A stretch of 64,000 nt of DNA. Origin: Streptomyces sp. NBC_01476. GTDB lineage: Bacteria > Actinomycetota > Actinomycetes > Streptomycetales > Streptomycetaceae. Of this stretch, positions 7,292 through 15,745 are shown piece by piece. Each line of letters starts with the position of its first letter. Position 1 is the stretch's first letter. A program made the translations under genes and the position numbers. Below the pieces are notes generated by a model that was not told the DNA's origin, made no database searches, and was given only the letters and a program-made list of their open reading frames with translations. The stretch spans positions 905,501 to 969,500 of the forward strand of contig NZ_CP109446.1 in assembly GCF_036227265.1 (NCBI RefSeq). The letters run 5' to 3'.

Positions 7292-9319
7292 GTGAACCTG
7301 GGCGAGATCCTCGATGTGCTCCGCCGCCGCTGGTACGTGATGCTGCCGGCCGCGCTGCTCGGCCTGCTGACGGGCGTGTACCTGTACACCGCGGTCCCGG
7401 TCTCGTACGAGTCGCAGAGTTCGGTGTCGCTGCTGGACTCGGCGGCGGCGGCCAGACCGGCACCCCTGTACGGCAACCCCATCGCCAACGCCGGGGGTTC
7501 GCTGGTCGTCACCGCCGATGTGCTGATCAGGACCCTGCAGTCCAGCGACGCGGCGCGCGACCTGCACAGCCGCGGTGTCACCGACACGTACACGGTCGGC
7601 TTCGCGCCGAACGCCTCGGGTCCGCTGATGTCGCTGGCCGTCACCGGCACCGACCAGGTCAAGGTGCTCCGCGAGACCGAGACGCTGACGAAGTTCGCGG
7701 CCGAGCAGCTGGAGGCGCTGCAGGCCACCGCCAAGATCGCGCCGCAGTACTACGTGAACGCCACGCCGATCGTCACCCCGCAGACCCCGGTCTCGCAGCT
7801 CAAGAGCCGCTACCAGGTCGTGGCGGCGGTCGTCATCGCCGGCATGTCGGGCGGCTTCTTCGGCTCCTTCGCGGTCGAGAGCTACGCGCTGGCCAGGCGC
7901 CGGCGCCGGGGGCTCGGCCCGATCGTGCCCAAGGGCCGCCGGCGGTTCCGCCGGGGCCTGCTGCGCCGCCCGCTGGACTCCACCACCCTCCTCACCGGCT
8001 ATCTGGCGCTGGCCTTCTTCATCCCCTCGAACCTCGACCTGCCGGCGCTCGGCGGGGTCGGCACCCCCGCGAACGTCTTCGCGCTGCTCGGCCTGCTCTG
8101 GTACGTGGCGTGCTGGCTCACCGGCCGGGTCACGCCCGCGCCGGGCACCAGGGGGCCGCGGGTGGTGATGTGCGTACTCGCCGCGGCCGTGCTGATGGCG
8201 TACATCGCCGACGGGTCCCGCGGCAGTTCGCACGAGGAGGTGCTGGCCGCCGACCGGGGGCTGATCGGACTGCTGGTGTGGGTGTCGCTGGTGGTCCTCA
8301 CCTCGGCCGGTATCCACGAGCGGGAGCGGCTGGACACCTTGATGCGGCGGCTGGTGATCATGGGCAGTGTGGTCGCCGCGATCGGCTACTACGACTTCTT
8401 CACCGCGACGAACATCGCGGACTCCCTGCACATCCCCGGTCTGCAGTCGAGCGTGGCCGGCGTCCGGACGCTGGACCGGGGCTCCTTCGTCCGGCCGCGC
8501 TCGACCACCGCGCAGTCGCTGGAGTTCGCCGGGATGCTGGCGATCCTGGTGCCCTTCGCCGTGCAGCAGGCGTTCGACCCGGTCCGCCGGCACGCCGGCG
8601 CGCTGCGCCGCTGGGGGCCGGTGGTCCTGATGGGCGGCGCGCTGCCGCTGACCGTGTCGAGGACCTCCATCATCGGCGCGGCGATCGTGATCCTGGTGAT
8701 GCTGCCGCGGTGGAAGCCGCAGCGGCGCTGGGCGGCGATCGGCGTGCTGATCGCCTCGGTCGGCGTGCTGAAGGTGCTCGTTCCCGGTCTGATCGGCACG
8801 ATCACCACGCTCTTCTCCACCTTCCTGTCGAACTCCGACAGCAGCACCCAGGCGCGTACCGTCAAGTACTCGGCGATCGTGCCCTACGTGCGCGAACACC
8901 CGCTGTTCGGGCGGGGGTTCGGGACGTTCACGCCGGACCTGTACTTCTTCACCGACAACCAGTACATGCTGACGCTGGCCGAGATGGGCGCGCTCGGGCT
9001 GATCGCCCTGCTGGCCCTGTTCCTGTCCGGCATCCATCACGGCGGGGCGATCCGCCGGCTCGCCCGCAGCGAGTCGGACCGGGAGCTGGGGCAGGCGTTC
9101 TTCGCCTCGGCGATGGTCGCCCTCGTCATCAGCGCCACCTTCGACGCGCTGATGTTCCCGATGTTCGCGGGGATGTTCTTCGTGACCCTCGGCGCCGGCG
9201 GCAGCTACCTCGGCTTCATCCGGCGTGACGCAGCCGCCGGCGCCGGGGGCAGCGGTGGCAAGGACGGTCCCGGTGCCACCGCCGCGGCGGCCCTCCAACC
9301 CCAACTCGTGGAGTCCTGA
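7292..9319 (+). CDS. Wzz N-terminal domain fused to a Wzy/O-antigen ligase-like polymerase
   Basis: The 675-residue protein starts at GTG 7292 after GGGAGGA. Residues 1-210 are a Wzz-type module: MNLGEILDVLRRRWYVMLPA with a first membrane helix, an extracytoplasmic loop and a second helix (VVAAVVIAGMSGGFFGSF). After a basic linker (RRRRRGLGPIVPKGRRRFRR region) residues about 230-640 form ten or so membrane helices with the layout of O-antigen ligase/polymerase proteins, including the PRSTTAQSLEFAGM and EHPLFGRGFGTF segments typical of that family. Wzy joins repeat units on the outer face of the membrane and Wzz controls length; here both seem to be in one chain. The stop overlaps the ATG of the next glycosyltransferase by one base (TGATG). 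Confidence 0.8.
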   Translation: MNLGEILDVLRRRWYVMLPAALLGLLTGVYLYTAVPVSYESQSSVSLLDSAAAARPAPLYGNPIANAGGSLVVTADVLIRTLQSSDAARDLHSRGVTDTYTVGFAPNASGPLMSLAVTGTDQVKVLRETETLTKFAAEQLEALQATAKIAPQYYVNATPIVTPQTPVSQLKSRYQVVAAVVIAGMSGGFFGSFAVESYALARRRRRGLGPIVPKGRRRFRRGLLRRPLDSTTLLTGYLALAFFIPSNLDLPALGGVGTPANVFALLGLLWYVACWLTGRVTPAPGTRGPRVVMCVLAAAVLMAYIADGSRGSSHEEVLAADRGLIGLLVWVSLVVLTSAGIHERERLDTLMRRLVIMGSVVAAIGYYDFFTATNIADSLHIPGLQSSVAGVRTLDRGSFVRPRSTTAQSLEFAGMLAILVPFAVQQAFDPVRRHAGALRRWGPVVLMGGALPLTVSRTSIIGAAIVILVMLPRWKPQRRWAAIGVLIASVGVLKVLVPGLIGTITTLFSTFLSNSDSSTQARTVKYSAIVPYVREHPLFGRGFGTFTPDLYFFTDNQYMLTLAEMGALGLIALLALFLSGIHHGGAIRRLARSESDRELGQAFFASAMVALVISATFDALMFPMFAGMFFVTLGAGGSYLGFIRRDAAAGAGGSGGKDGPGATAAAALQPQLVES

Positions 9320-10299
9320 TGACCCTCCCGTCCCCGGCCGCAGGGCCGGTCGCCGTGCTCGTCGTCACCTGGAACAGCGCGGCCCTGCTGCCGGGCTTCC
9401 TGGCCGCCCTGCCGCAGGGCATGGCGGGCGTGGAGTACCGGCTGGTCGTCGCCGACAACGACTCGGCGGACGACACGGTGGCCGTGCTGCGGCGACTCGC
9501 CCCGGACGCCACCGTGGTGCAGACCGGCCGGAACGCCGGCTACGCCGCCGGCATCAACGCCGCCCTTGAGACGACCGCCTCCTGGCCGGCCGGCGTCCGG
9601 GCCGCGCTGGTCTGCAACCCCGACACCCGGATGCGGCCGGGCTGCGCCGAGGCCCTGCTGGGGGCGCTCGGCGAGGAACTGCCGGACGGGACGAAGGTCG
9701 GCATCAGCGTCCCCGTGCTCTACGAGGCGGACGGCACCACGGTGTCGCGCACACTGCGCCGTGAGCCGACCGTCGTGCGGGCCTTCGGCGAGGCGCTGAT
9801 CGGCAACCGCCGGGCGGGCCGCTTCCCGGCACTCGGCGAACTGGTCACCGACCCGGCCGCGTACACCTCCCGCACCCGGGCGGACTGGGCGACCGGGGCC
9901 CTGATGGCGCTGTCTGCCGAGGTCATGGCCGCCTGCGGGCCGTGGGACGAGTTCTACTTCCTGTACTCGGAGGAGACGGAGTTCTGCCTGCGGGCCAGGG
10001 ACCGCGGCTTCGCCACCCGGCTGGAGCCGTCCGCGTCGGCGGTGCACGAGGGCGGCCAGTCGCGGGTCTCCCCCTGGCTGTGGACGCTGCTGGTGCTCAA
10101 CCGGGTGCATCTGCACCGCCGCCGGCACGGAGCGGTCGCGGCGGCGGCGTTCTGGGCGGCGGTGCTGGTGCGGGAGACCTCGCGCGCGGTGATCGGCAAG
10201 GCGCCGAGCCGGGCGGCGGCCGGGGCGCTGCTCAGTCCTTCGCGGCTGCGCCGGCCTCCGGGCCCTGCTCCGACCGCACCGCGATCAGCGACTTCGTGA
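9319..10299 (+). CDS. glycosyltransferase family 2 (WbbL/rhamnosyltransferase-like)
   Basis: A 326-residue GT2 protein with VAVLVVTWNSAALLPGFL at the start, VVADNDSADDTVAVL, GRNAGYAAGINAAL, CNPDTRM as the DXD region, and FYLYSEETEFCLRARDRGF, where EE and the following acidic residue supply the catalytic base. This set is characteristic of WbbL-like rhamnosyltransferases, which fits the complete dTDP-rhamnose pathway at 21460-24933, although the donor is not proven. The final 68 bases overlap the 3-prime end of the convergent methyltransferase gene. The last 60 or so residues are rich in Arg, Ala and Pro and not obviously part of the GT fold. Confidence 0.85.
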   Translation: MTLPSPAAGPVAVLVVTWNSAALLPGFLAALPQGMAGVEYRLVVADNDSADDTVAVLRRLAPDATVVQTGRNAGYAAGINAALETTASWPAGVRAALVCNPDTRMRPGCAEALLGALGEELPDGTKVGISVPVLYEADGTTVSRTLRREPTVVRAFGEALIGNRRAGRFPALGELVTDPAAYTSRTRADWATGALMALSAEVMAACGPWDEFYFLYSEETEFCLRARDRGFATRLEPSASAVHEGGQSRVSPWLWTLLVLNRVHLHRRRHGAVAAAAFWAAVLVRETSRAVIGKAPSRAAAGALLSPSRLRRPPGPAPTAPRSATS

Positions 10300-10924
10300 C
10301 GCCCACCAGCCGCTCGCTGAGCAGCAGGGAGTTCGGGAAGAGGTAGCGCATCTCGGCGCGGGTGAGCAGTTCGATGTTGATCACCGCGTCCATGCCTTCC
10401 TGCGGGCTGCCGGGCCGGCTGTGGGTGAGCGGCCAGCGGCGCACCAGCCGGGCGCGGGCGGCCAGCGGCAGGAACTGGAAGCCGGGCGCGACGAAGTGCG
10501 GCTCGACCGGGAAGTAGCGGTAGGGCGTCTGGATCCAGTGCAGCGGCGCCAGTTGCTCGACGGCCGCGACGAACTTGCGGCGCTGGCTGTGGCCGCCGAC
10601 GTGCTCGATGGTGGAGTTGGAGAAGACCAGGTCGTAGCTGCCGAGCCCGGCGGCGACCGCGGGATCGGTGACGTCGGCGTTCTCCGCGGTGATCCAGTCG
10701 GGCAGGCCGGCGGGGTGCGGTTCGAGGTTGATCAGATGGACGTGCCGGGCCCGCAGCGGCGCCCGCAGCCACATGTCGGCCGTACCGCCGAGGTCCACCA
10801 CCGTCATGTCCCCGATGTCCGGGTAGAGCCGGCGGAAGCGTTCCCAGCGGGCCACCCGGAGGCGTTCCCCGAGCGAGCCCGGGGCATCGACGAAACGGTT
10901 GCGGAGAGCGCGGGCGTCTGGCAT
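10232..10924 (-). CDS. class I SAM-dependent methyltransferase
   Basis: The 230-residue protein begins at ATG 10924 (MPDARALRNRF), which fits the start of the fold better than upstream frames in the repeat-rich spacer. MTVVDLGGTADMWL is motif I for S-adenosylmethionine, and YDLVFSNSTIEHVGG is the motif II/post-II region with an Asn-Ser-Thr-Ile-Glu-His core seen in sugar and small-molecule methyltransferases. It is the last gene of the long minus-strand polysaccharide operon, so O-methylation of a sugar or capping of the chain end is a reasonable guess. Its 3-prime end overlaps the convergent glycosyltransferase. Confidence 0.8.
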   Translation of the reverse strand: MPDARALRNRFVDAPGSLGERLRVARWERFRRLYPDIGDMTVVDLGGTADMWLRAPLRARHVHLINLEPHPAGLPDWITAENADVTDPAVAAGLGSYDLVFSNSTIEHVGGHSQRRKFVAAVEQLAPLHWIQTPYRYFPVEPHFVAPGFQFLPLAARARLVRRWPLTHSRPGSPQEGMDAVINIELLTRAEMRYLFPNSLLLSERLVGVTKSLIAVRSEQGPEAGAAAKD

Positions 10925-10969
10925 CGGGTCAACCACCTGAGGTGAGAGCGCCCGGCTTCGGGCGTGAGC

Positions 10970-11009
10970 GGATGTGGGCGGACGTTGACGGACGTGGGCG
11001 GACATGGGC
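10970..11009. repeat. four 10-bp tandem repeats (consensus GGACGTGGGC)
   Basis: Four consecutive 10-base units run from 10970: GGATGTGGGC, GGACGTTGAC, GGACGTGGGC, GGACATGGGC. They lie in the 108-bp spacer between the minus-strand GT2 gene and the methyltransferase gene downstream of it. Possible roles include a protein-binding array, an mRNA processing site or simple slippage; none can be decided. Confidence 0.7.
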
Positions 11010-11032
11010 AGAAGGGGCGGCGGCTGCCGGAC

Positions 11033-11854
11033 CTACCACTGCGTGTAGAAGCTCGTCGGGTTCACGAGGTACTGGACGGTGACGTGCGGGATGTGCTGGA
11101 TCCGCCGGCCCCGGGAGTAGCGGCGGACGAACTCCCAGTCCTCGCGCGGCATCACGCCCTTGGCCCGGTAGAGCCAGCTGAACCGGAGGGAGGGGGTGCG
11201 CCGGGCGACGAAGGCGTTGATGTCGACGAACGCCTCGTCGGCGTTGCGGCGGCGGTCCCACGGCACCGACAGCACGTCGTGCTCGGTGCCGTCGGGCAGC
11301 ACCCGGCGCACCGCGGTGTAGACGGCGTCGGGGCCACCGGGCGCTTCGAGCACCTCCAGCGCCGTGGCCAGATGGTCGGGCGCCCAGACGTTGTCGTCGT
11401 CCAGGAACGCCACGTACTTCGACCGGGTCAGCCGCATCGCCACATTGCGCACGACCCCGCAGTCACCGGAGTTCCTGCCCATGGAGACGGCGATCAGCCG
11501 CGGGTCGGCGGGGAGTTCCGGCAGGATCCCCGCGCCGTCGTCGACCACGACGATCAGCTGGTCCTGGAAGGTCTGCGCGAGCGCGGACCGTACGGCGACC
11601 AGCAGTTGCTCGGGGCGGCGGTAGGTGGGGATCGCCGTGACGACCAGCGGTTCGGGGAGGTCCGGGAGGGTGGCGGCCAGGCGGGCGATCTCGGCGTTGG
11701 CCAGCCGGCGCAGCCGCACCCCGGAGGGCGCGAGCAGCACCTTGTTGCGGAGTTCGAAGAGCACGATCCAGCCGAACGCCCGCTTGAGCACCGTCCAGGG
11801 TGCGCGGACGACCGGGCGCAGCCGGCTGGTCGTCCGTATGCCGTGCGCGGTCAT
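11033..11854 (-). CDS. glycosyltransferase family 2 (GT-A)
   Basis: A 273-residue protein starting at ATG 11854, which overlaps the stop of the upstream beta-helix gene (ATGA). After a 70-residue basic, partly hydrophobic lead it enters a GT-A fold: VVTAIPTYRRPEQLLVAVRS, LIVVVDDGAG, and YVAFLDDDNVWAPDHL, the last containing the metal-binding Asp cluster. EDWEFVRRYS resembles the catalytic-base helix. It likely adds one sugar of the repeat unit at the inner membrane face. The C-terminus is short compared with many GT2 enzymes and ends FYTQW. Confidence 0.85.
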   Translation of the reverse strand: MTAHGIRTTSRLRPVVRAPWTVLKRAFGWIVLFELRNKVLLAPSGVRLRRLANAEIARLAATLPDLPEPLVVTAIPTYRRPEQLLVAVRSALAQTFQDQLIVVVDDGAGILPELPADPRLIAVSMGRNSGDCGVVRNVAMRLTRSKYVAFLDDDNVWAPDHLATALEVLEAPGGPDAVYTAVRRVLPDGTEHDVLSVPWDRRRNADEAFVDINAFVARRTPSLRFSWLYRAKGVMPREDWEFVRRYSRGRRIQHIPHVTVQYLVNPTSFYTQW

Positions 11855-13041
11855 GAGGTCTCCCCCGGCTCGACCGGTCTTCCGTCCGACATGTGGTTGT
11901 CGCTCCAGACGTTGCCCGCGCCACCCGCGTTCCAGGCGGCGACCGGGCCGTAGCCGCCGGAGCCCGGGTGGTACTGGGTGGAGAAGATGTTGCCGGTGAC
12001 CTTGATGCCGTTGGCGCCGGCACCGCCGGCGTAGAGCGCGTAGGCGCCGCCGGCCAGCCAGTTGTCCTGCACGGTGACATTGACGACCGGGCCGGTGTCC
12101 GAGAAGAGGCCCACGCTGCCGGAGGCGCCGCGGTCGACCGGGGTCGGGTTGAGCAGGGTGTTGTGCCGGATGGTCAGACCGCCGGTGCCGCCGCCGTTGC
12201 TGATCACGGCGTTGGTGTGCTGCCATTCGCCGCCGAGGTTCGTGAACGGGGTGACGTCGTGCACGTAGTTGTCGTGCAGATCGCCCTGGCCCATGGACAG
12301 GGCGTCGCCGAAGACCGACACGTCGCACCAGCCGACCTCGATCCTGCTGGTCCCCATGTTCGACACCGCGTAGTCCACTCCGCCGTTGTCGGGCCCTTTG
12401 CCGGGCACCGCGGTGATGGTGGTGTGCAGGACGCGCAGACCGCTGTAGCCGGAGCGCAGATTGATGCCCCACCAGTTGTCGGAGGTGATCCTGCTGTCGA
12501 TGACGGTGACGTTGTTGGCGTAGATGTCGAGGGAACCGGTGATGTCCCAGCGGCTGATGACCATGCCGTCGGTCCTCACCGACATCGCGCCGGTCGTGTG
12601 CGGCTTCATCGACAGCCGCGGACCGGTGGTGTCCGCGGCGGGAAAGCCGCAGGCCGCGAAGGTGGTGCAGGGCCCGCCGCTGGCTTTCCCGTCGGTGCTG
12701 TCCTTGGCGGCCGTCTCCCGGGCCTTGGGGGTGCCGCGGGGGCTGGGGGTCGGGCGGGCGAGGCCCGAGGTCTGCGCGCCGCCGCCCGCGTCGGTGGCGG
12801 GACCGGCCGGCGGCGAGGCGGAGACGACCGATTCGGACTGGCCGGGGGCACAGGTCAGCGCTTCGAGCGGGCAGCGCCCGCCGGTGGCGTCGTGCTCGCC
12901 CGAGCGGGTGGCCAGGGCCACCGAGAGCACGGTGGCGAGTACCGCGCCGACCGCGATCAGCGCGATCAGTCTCCCCCTGCCGAGGCGGGGTCTGTGCTCG
13001 GTGGGACCGCGGCTCTTGGTCCGGTCCGGTGCTGCGGGCAT
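11851..13041 (-). CDS. membrane-anchored or secreted right-handed parallel beta-helix protein
   Basis: The 396-residue protein starts at ATG 13041. A basic cytoplasmic lead of about 25 residues is followed by one hydrophobic segment (LIALIAVGAVLATVLSVAL), either a signal anchor or an uncleaved signal peptide. Residues 50-130 are a Ser/Thr/Pro/Gly linker. From about residue 135 on there are repeated short strands with N and G turns (NVTVIDSRI, LRVLHTTI, IEVGWCDV, LTIRHNTLLN, VTVQDNWL, IKVTGNIF), which is the PbH1 pattern of pectate-lyase-like folds. Such proteins bind or cleave polysaccharide outside the cell. Its place between a flippase and a GT2 suggests a role in processing the exported polymer. 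No catalytic residues could be assigned. Confidence 0.78.
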   Translation of the reverse strand: MPAAPDRTKSRGPTEHRPRLGRGRLIALIAVGAVLATVLSVALATRSGEHDATGGRCPLEALTCAPGQSESVVSASPPAGPATDAGGGAQTSGLARPTPSPRGTPKARETAAKDSTDGKASGGPCTTFAACGFPAADTTGPRLSMKPHTTGAMSVRTDGMVISRWDITGSLDIYANNVTVIDSRITSDNWWGINLRSGYSGLRVLHTTITAVPGKGPDNGGVDYAVSNMGTSRIEVGWCDVSVFGDALSMGQGDLHDNYVHDVTPFTNLGGEWQHTNAVISNGGGTGGLTIRHNTLLNPTPVDRGASGSVGLFSDTGPVVNVTVQDNWLAGGAYALYAGGAGANGIKVTGNIFSTQYHPGSGGYGPVAAWNAGGAGNVWSDNHMSDGRPVEPGETS

Positions 13042-13046
13042 GGCGG

Positions 13047-14711
13047 TTACCTCGTGGTGTGGTCGGTGAGCGCGGTACCGCGCAGGAAGTGGCGGCTCGG
13101 CAGCACGCACAGCGCGTACAGCGCCAGGGCGGCCGAGCCGGTGGCCACGAGGGCCGGCCGGCTGTCGCCGAACTGCCACTCGAGGCCGAGGATGGTGACG
13201 GCCATGACGGCGCCGCCGAGGAAGGGCCAGGCGCAGGCTCTGGCGATCCAGCGGACGCTGATGCCGGCCCGGCTCAGCGCGAGCAGGAACACCGGTACAA
13301 CGATGCCGCCGGCCACCAGGACATGGCCCTGGGAGACCCCGACGATGCCATGGGTACGGGCGGCGAGGACGAGGACGGGCAGGAGTGCGAGCAGCCACAG
13401 CGCCTGCACCCCGACCAGTGACCGGCGCCGGCCGACCGCGACCAGGCAGTCGTAGGCGAGTTCGCAGCCGATCCGGATCAGGCCCAGGGCCATCAGCCAG
13501 GGCAGTGCCCTGGCCGCGGGCACCCATCTGCTGCCGTAGATGAGCTGTACCACCGGGGTGGCGAGCCCGCCGAGCAGGACGCACAGCGGGACGGTCCCGG
13601 TGACCAGGACCCCCAGGGCCCGGCTGAACCCCCGGGCGAGCGCCTGCGGGGAGTCGGCCAGCCGGGAGAAACCGGCGAAGGAGACCCGGCGGGCGGCCTC
13701 GGAGATGATCCGGACCGGCCAGCCGGAGATGTTGAACGCCAGGACGTAGAAGCCCAGGGAGACGCTGCCGAGGGTGGAGCCGACCACCAGGGTGTCCAGG
13801 TTGACCACGCACAGCGCCAGCAGGCTGGCGCCGGCCAGCGGCACTCCGAACCGCAGCAGCGCTCTGGCCTGCCGGGGGTCCCAGCCGAACCTCAGCGTGC
13901 CGGGCGCCGCGAGGCAGAAGCCGATCAGCGCGGCGACGTTGCCGGCCACCGAGCCCCAGGCGAAGCTCATCGCGCCCATGCCGTCGAAGGCCAGCAGCAG
14001 GGTGATCCCGGTGCTGATGACGAAGTTGACCGCGTCGATGACCATCCGGCGGCCCTGGGCGAACTCACGGGTGAGGAAGCCGGCCGGCACCTGGGCGATG
14101 CCGTCGAGGATCACGCACAGGCACATCACCCGCAGGACACCGGCGGCGTCCGGCGAGCCGACGGCGCTCGCCACCGCGGGGGCCGCCGCGTACAGCACGG
14201 CGTACAGCGCGGTGCTGGAGGCCGCGCTGAGCGTCAGCACGGTGGGCGAGAAGCGCCGGGCGTCGCCGTCCCAGCGGATGATGGCAAGGCCGACGCCGAG
14301 TTCGTTGGCGGCCAGCAGGACCAGCAGCACGGTCTGGGCGATGCCGTAGACGCCCCAGGCGGAGGGGCCGAGCGCGAACCGGGCCAGCAGGATGCCGGTG
14401 ACGAAGTTGCCCAGCCGCATGACGACGGTGTTGATCAGGCTCCAGCGGGCGGCGGAGCGGACCTTGCGGCCGAGTGACGGTACGGCCGGCGGTGCGGCGG
14501 GTACGGCGGCGGGTGCGGTGGCGGGGCTCGCGGGGTCACGGACCGGTGGCGGCGAACTGTCGGAGATCACCGGTGCGGCGGCGAACGGCTCGTCGTCGTC
14601 CGGACCACCCTGGACAGCCCAGGAGGGGACCCGGCGCACCGGGCGCGGTGCGGTGCCGGGCCGGTCGGCGGTCCCGCCCGCCGTGGTGTCTGTGGCGCGC
14701 GCCCTGTGCAT
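13047..14711 (-). CDS. MOP-superfamily polysaccharide flippase (Wzx-like)
   Basis: The 554-residue protein has a 90-residue Pro/Ala-rich lead and then about 14 hydrophobic helices, with the N-terminal amphipathic entry ARWSLINTVVMRLGNFVTGI and repeated GVYGIAQTVLLVLLAANELGVGLAIIRWD, typical of the Wzx/MATE-like oligosaccharide flippases. Wzx moves the undecaprenyl-linked repeat unit across the membrane for Wzy. It is 5 bases upstream of the beta-helix gene start and follows a Wzz-like gene, so the operon carries export and length-control components together. Confidence 0.87.
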   Translation of the reverse strand: MHRARATDTTAGGTADRPGTAPRPVRRVPSWAVQGGPDDDEPFAAAPVISDSSPPPVRDPASPATAPAAVPAAPPAVPSLGRKVRSAARWSLINTVVMRLGNFVTGILLARFALGPSAWGVYGIAQTVLLVLLAANELGVGLAIIRWDGDARRFSPTVLTLSAASSTALYAVLYAAAPAVASAVGSPDAAGVLRVMCLCVILDGIAQVPAGFLTREFAQGRRMVIDAVNFVISTGITLLLAFDGMGAMSFAWGSVAGNVAALIGFCLAAPGTLRFGWDPRQARALLRFGVPLAGASLLALCVVNLDTLVVGSTLGSVSLGFYVLAFNISGWPVRIISEAARRVSFAGFSRLADSPQALARGFSRALGVLVTGTVPLCVLLGGLATPVVQLIYGSRWVPAARALPWLMALGLIRIGCELAYDCLVAVGRRRSLVGVQALWLLALLPVLVLAARTHGIVGVSQGHVLVAGGIVVPVFLLALSRAGISVRWIARACAWPFLGGAVMAVTILGLEWQFGDSRPALVATGSAALALYALCVLPSRHFLRGTALTDHTTR

Positions 14712-14756
14712 GAGACGGCTCCTTGCCGAGCGGCTCGTGGGAAGCGTGGTGCACGG

Positions 14757-15653
14757 TCAGACGAACCGGTGCGCTTCGGTGTCGGTCGCTTCGGTGCCGG
14801 CCGGCAGGGTGTCCGCCGTGACGCGGCCGGCCGGGCCGGAAGGGGACGGGTCCGAGGGGAGGTCGGTGTCCCGGGCCCCGGACATCGACCACCGGGGGGT
14901 GTGGCGGGCGGCCGGCGGTTTCCCGGTGCCGGCCGCAGCGGCGGTGCCGTCGACGGAAGCACTGTCCGGTCCGCTGCCCGGCGTGCTCGCGCCGCCCCCG
15001 GCCTCGTCCGCCGGGTCGGCGGCGTGCCGTCCCTCCGGTGGCCGGGAGCGCGCGCCGGTGCGGCTGCGGGCCTCCGCGTAGAAGGTGGCGACCATGCTGA
15101 CCACGATGCCCAGCAACCCGGCCGCGACCAGGTATTCGTAGCGCGTCTTGGTCTGCGCGACCGGGTTCTGCGGCGGCACGATGGTGGCCATCCGGATCAT
15201 CGCGTCGTCCGGCACCGACTGATCGGTCTGGAACTCCTCCAGCCGCTCGGCGGCATAGGAGGTCAGCAGCCGGTCGGAGGCCAGCACATCCCGCTTGTCG
15301 TTGCCGGTGGCGGTGAGCCACATCAGCGGGCCGAGCGCGTTGTCCGCGATCTTGGCGACGGTGGTGCTGTGCGCGCCCTGCGACTTCAAGTGGGCCAGCG
15401 CGGCGTCGGAGTTGAGGTTGCGGGCCAGGCTGTCGGCCATGCCGTTGAGCGAGAGCTGGGTGCTCAGGAACGGATTGCCGTTGAAGGCGACCGTGGCCTT
15501 CTGGGAGTTCAGGAGCACCACCGTGCTCTGCGACTGATAGGTGACCGGCACTTTGACGTACGCGCCGATCGTCAGTGCCGCGGTGAGCACTAGCCCGGGC
15601 AGCAGGACGTACCAACGTCTGCGCATGACCCGGTAGATCTCTGCGAGATCCAT
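14757..15653 (-). CDS. Wzz-like polysaccharide co-polymerase
   Basis: The start used is ATG 15653 (MDLAEIYRVMRRRWYVLLPG), with AGGGGG six bases upstream; an ATG two codons earlier (15659) would sit on that ribosome site. The 298-residue protein has a first membrane helix at about 17-37, an extracytoplasmic loop (SQSTVVLLNSQKAT...), and a second helix at about 178-198 (YLVAAGLLGIVVSMVATFYA). The remaining 95 residues form a hydrophilic Pro/Ser/Asp-rich tail without a recognisable kinase motif. It belongs to the YveK/Wzz chain-length regulator group and closely parallels the N-terminal part of the 7292-9319 fusion protein. Confidence 0.8.
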   Translation of the reverse strand: MDLAEIYRVMRRRWYVLLPGLVLTAALTIGAYVKVPVTYQSQSTVVLLNSQKATVAFNGNPFLSTQLSLNGMADSLARNLNSDAALAHLKSQGAHSTTVAKIADNALGPLMWLTATGNDKRDVLASDRLLTSYAAERLEEFQTDQSVPDDAMIRMATIVPPQNPVAQTKTRYEYLVAAGLLGIVVSMVATFYAEARSRTGARSRPPEGRHAADPADEAGGGASTPGSGPDSASVDGTAAAAGTGKPPAARHTPRWSMSGARDTDLPSDPSPSGPAGRVTADTLPAGTEATDTEAHRFV

Positions 15654-15745
15654 GGACATCCCCCTCACAGCCCCGTGTTGCGTGATCAGCATATGGTGTG
15701 CGATTGCCGGACGAGAGCCGTTTCGGCCGCTGGAAGCCCGGCGGC

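Noticed and set aside
7199..9304. Minus-strand frame of 701 codons opposite the Wzz-Wzy gene
   Set aside because: Its product has no hydrophobic segments or motifs and mirrors the third-position GC bias of the true gene.
12524..13069. Plus-strand frame of 181 codons opposite the beta-helix gene
   Set aside because: It lies antisense to a gene with clear signal anchor and PbH1 repeats and has no ribosome site or domain.
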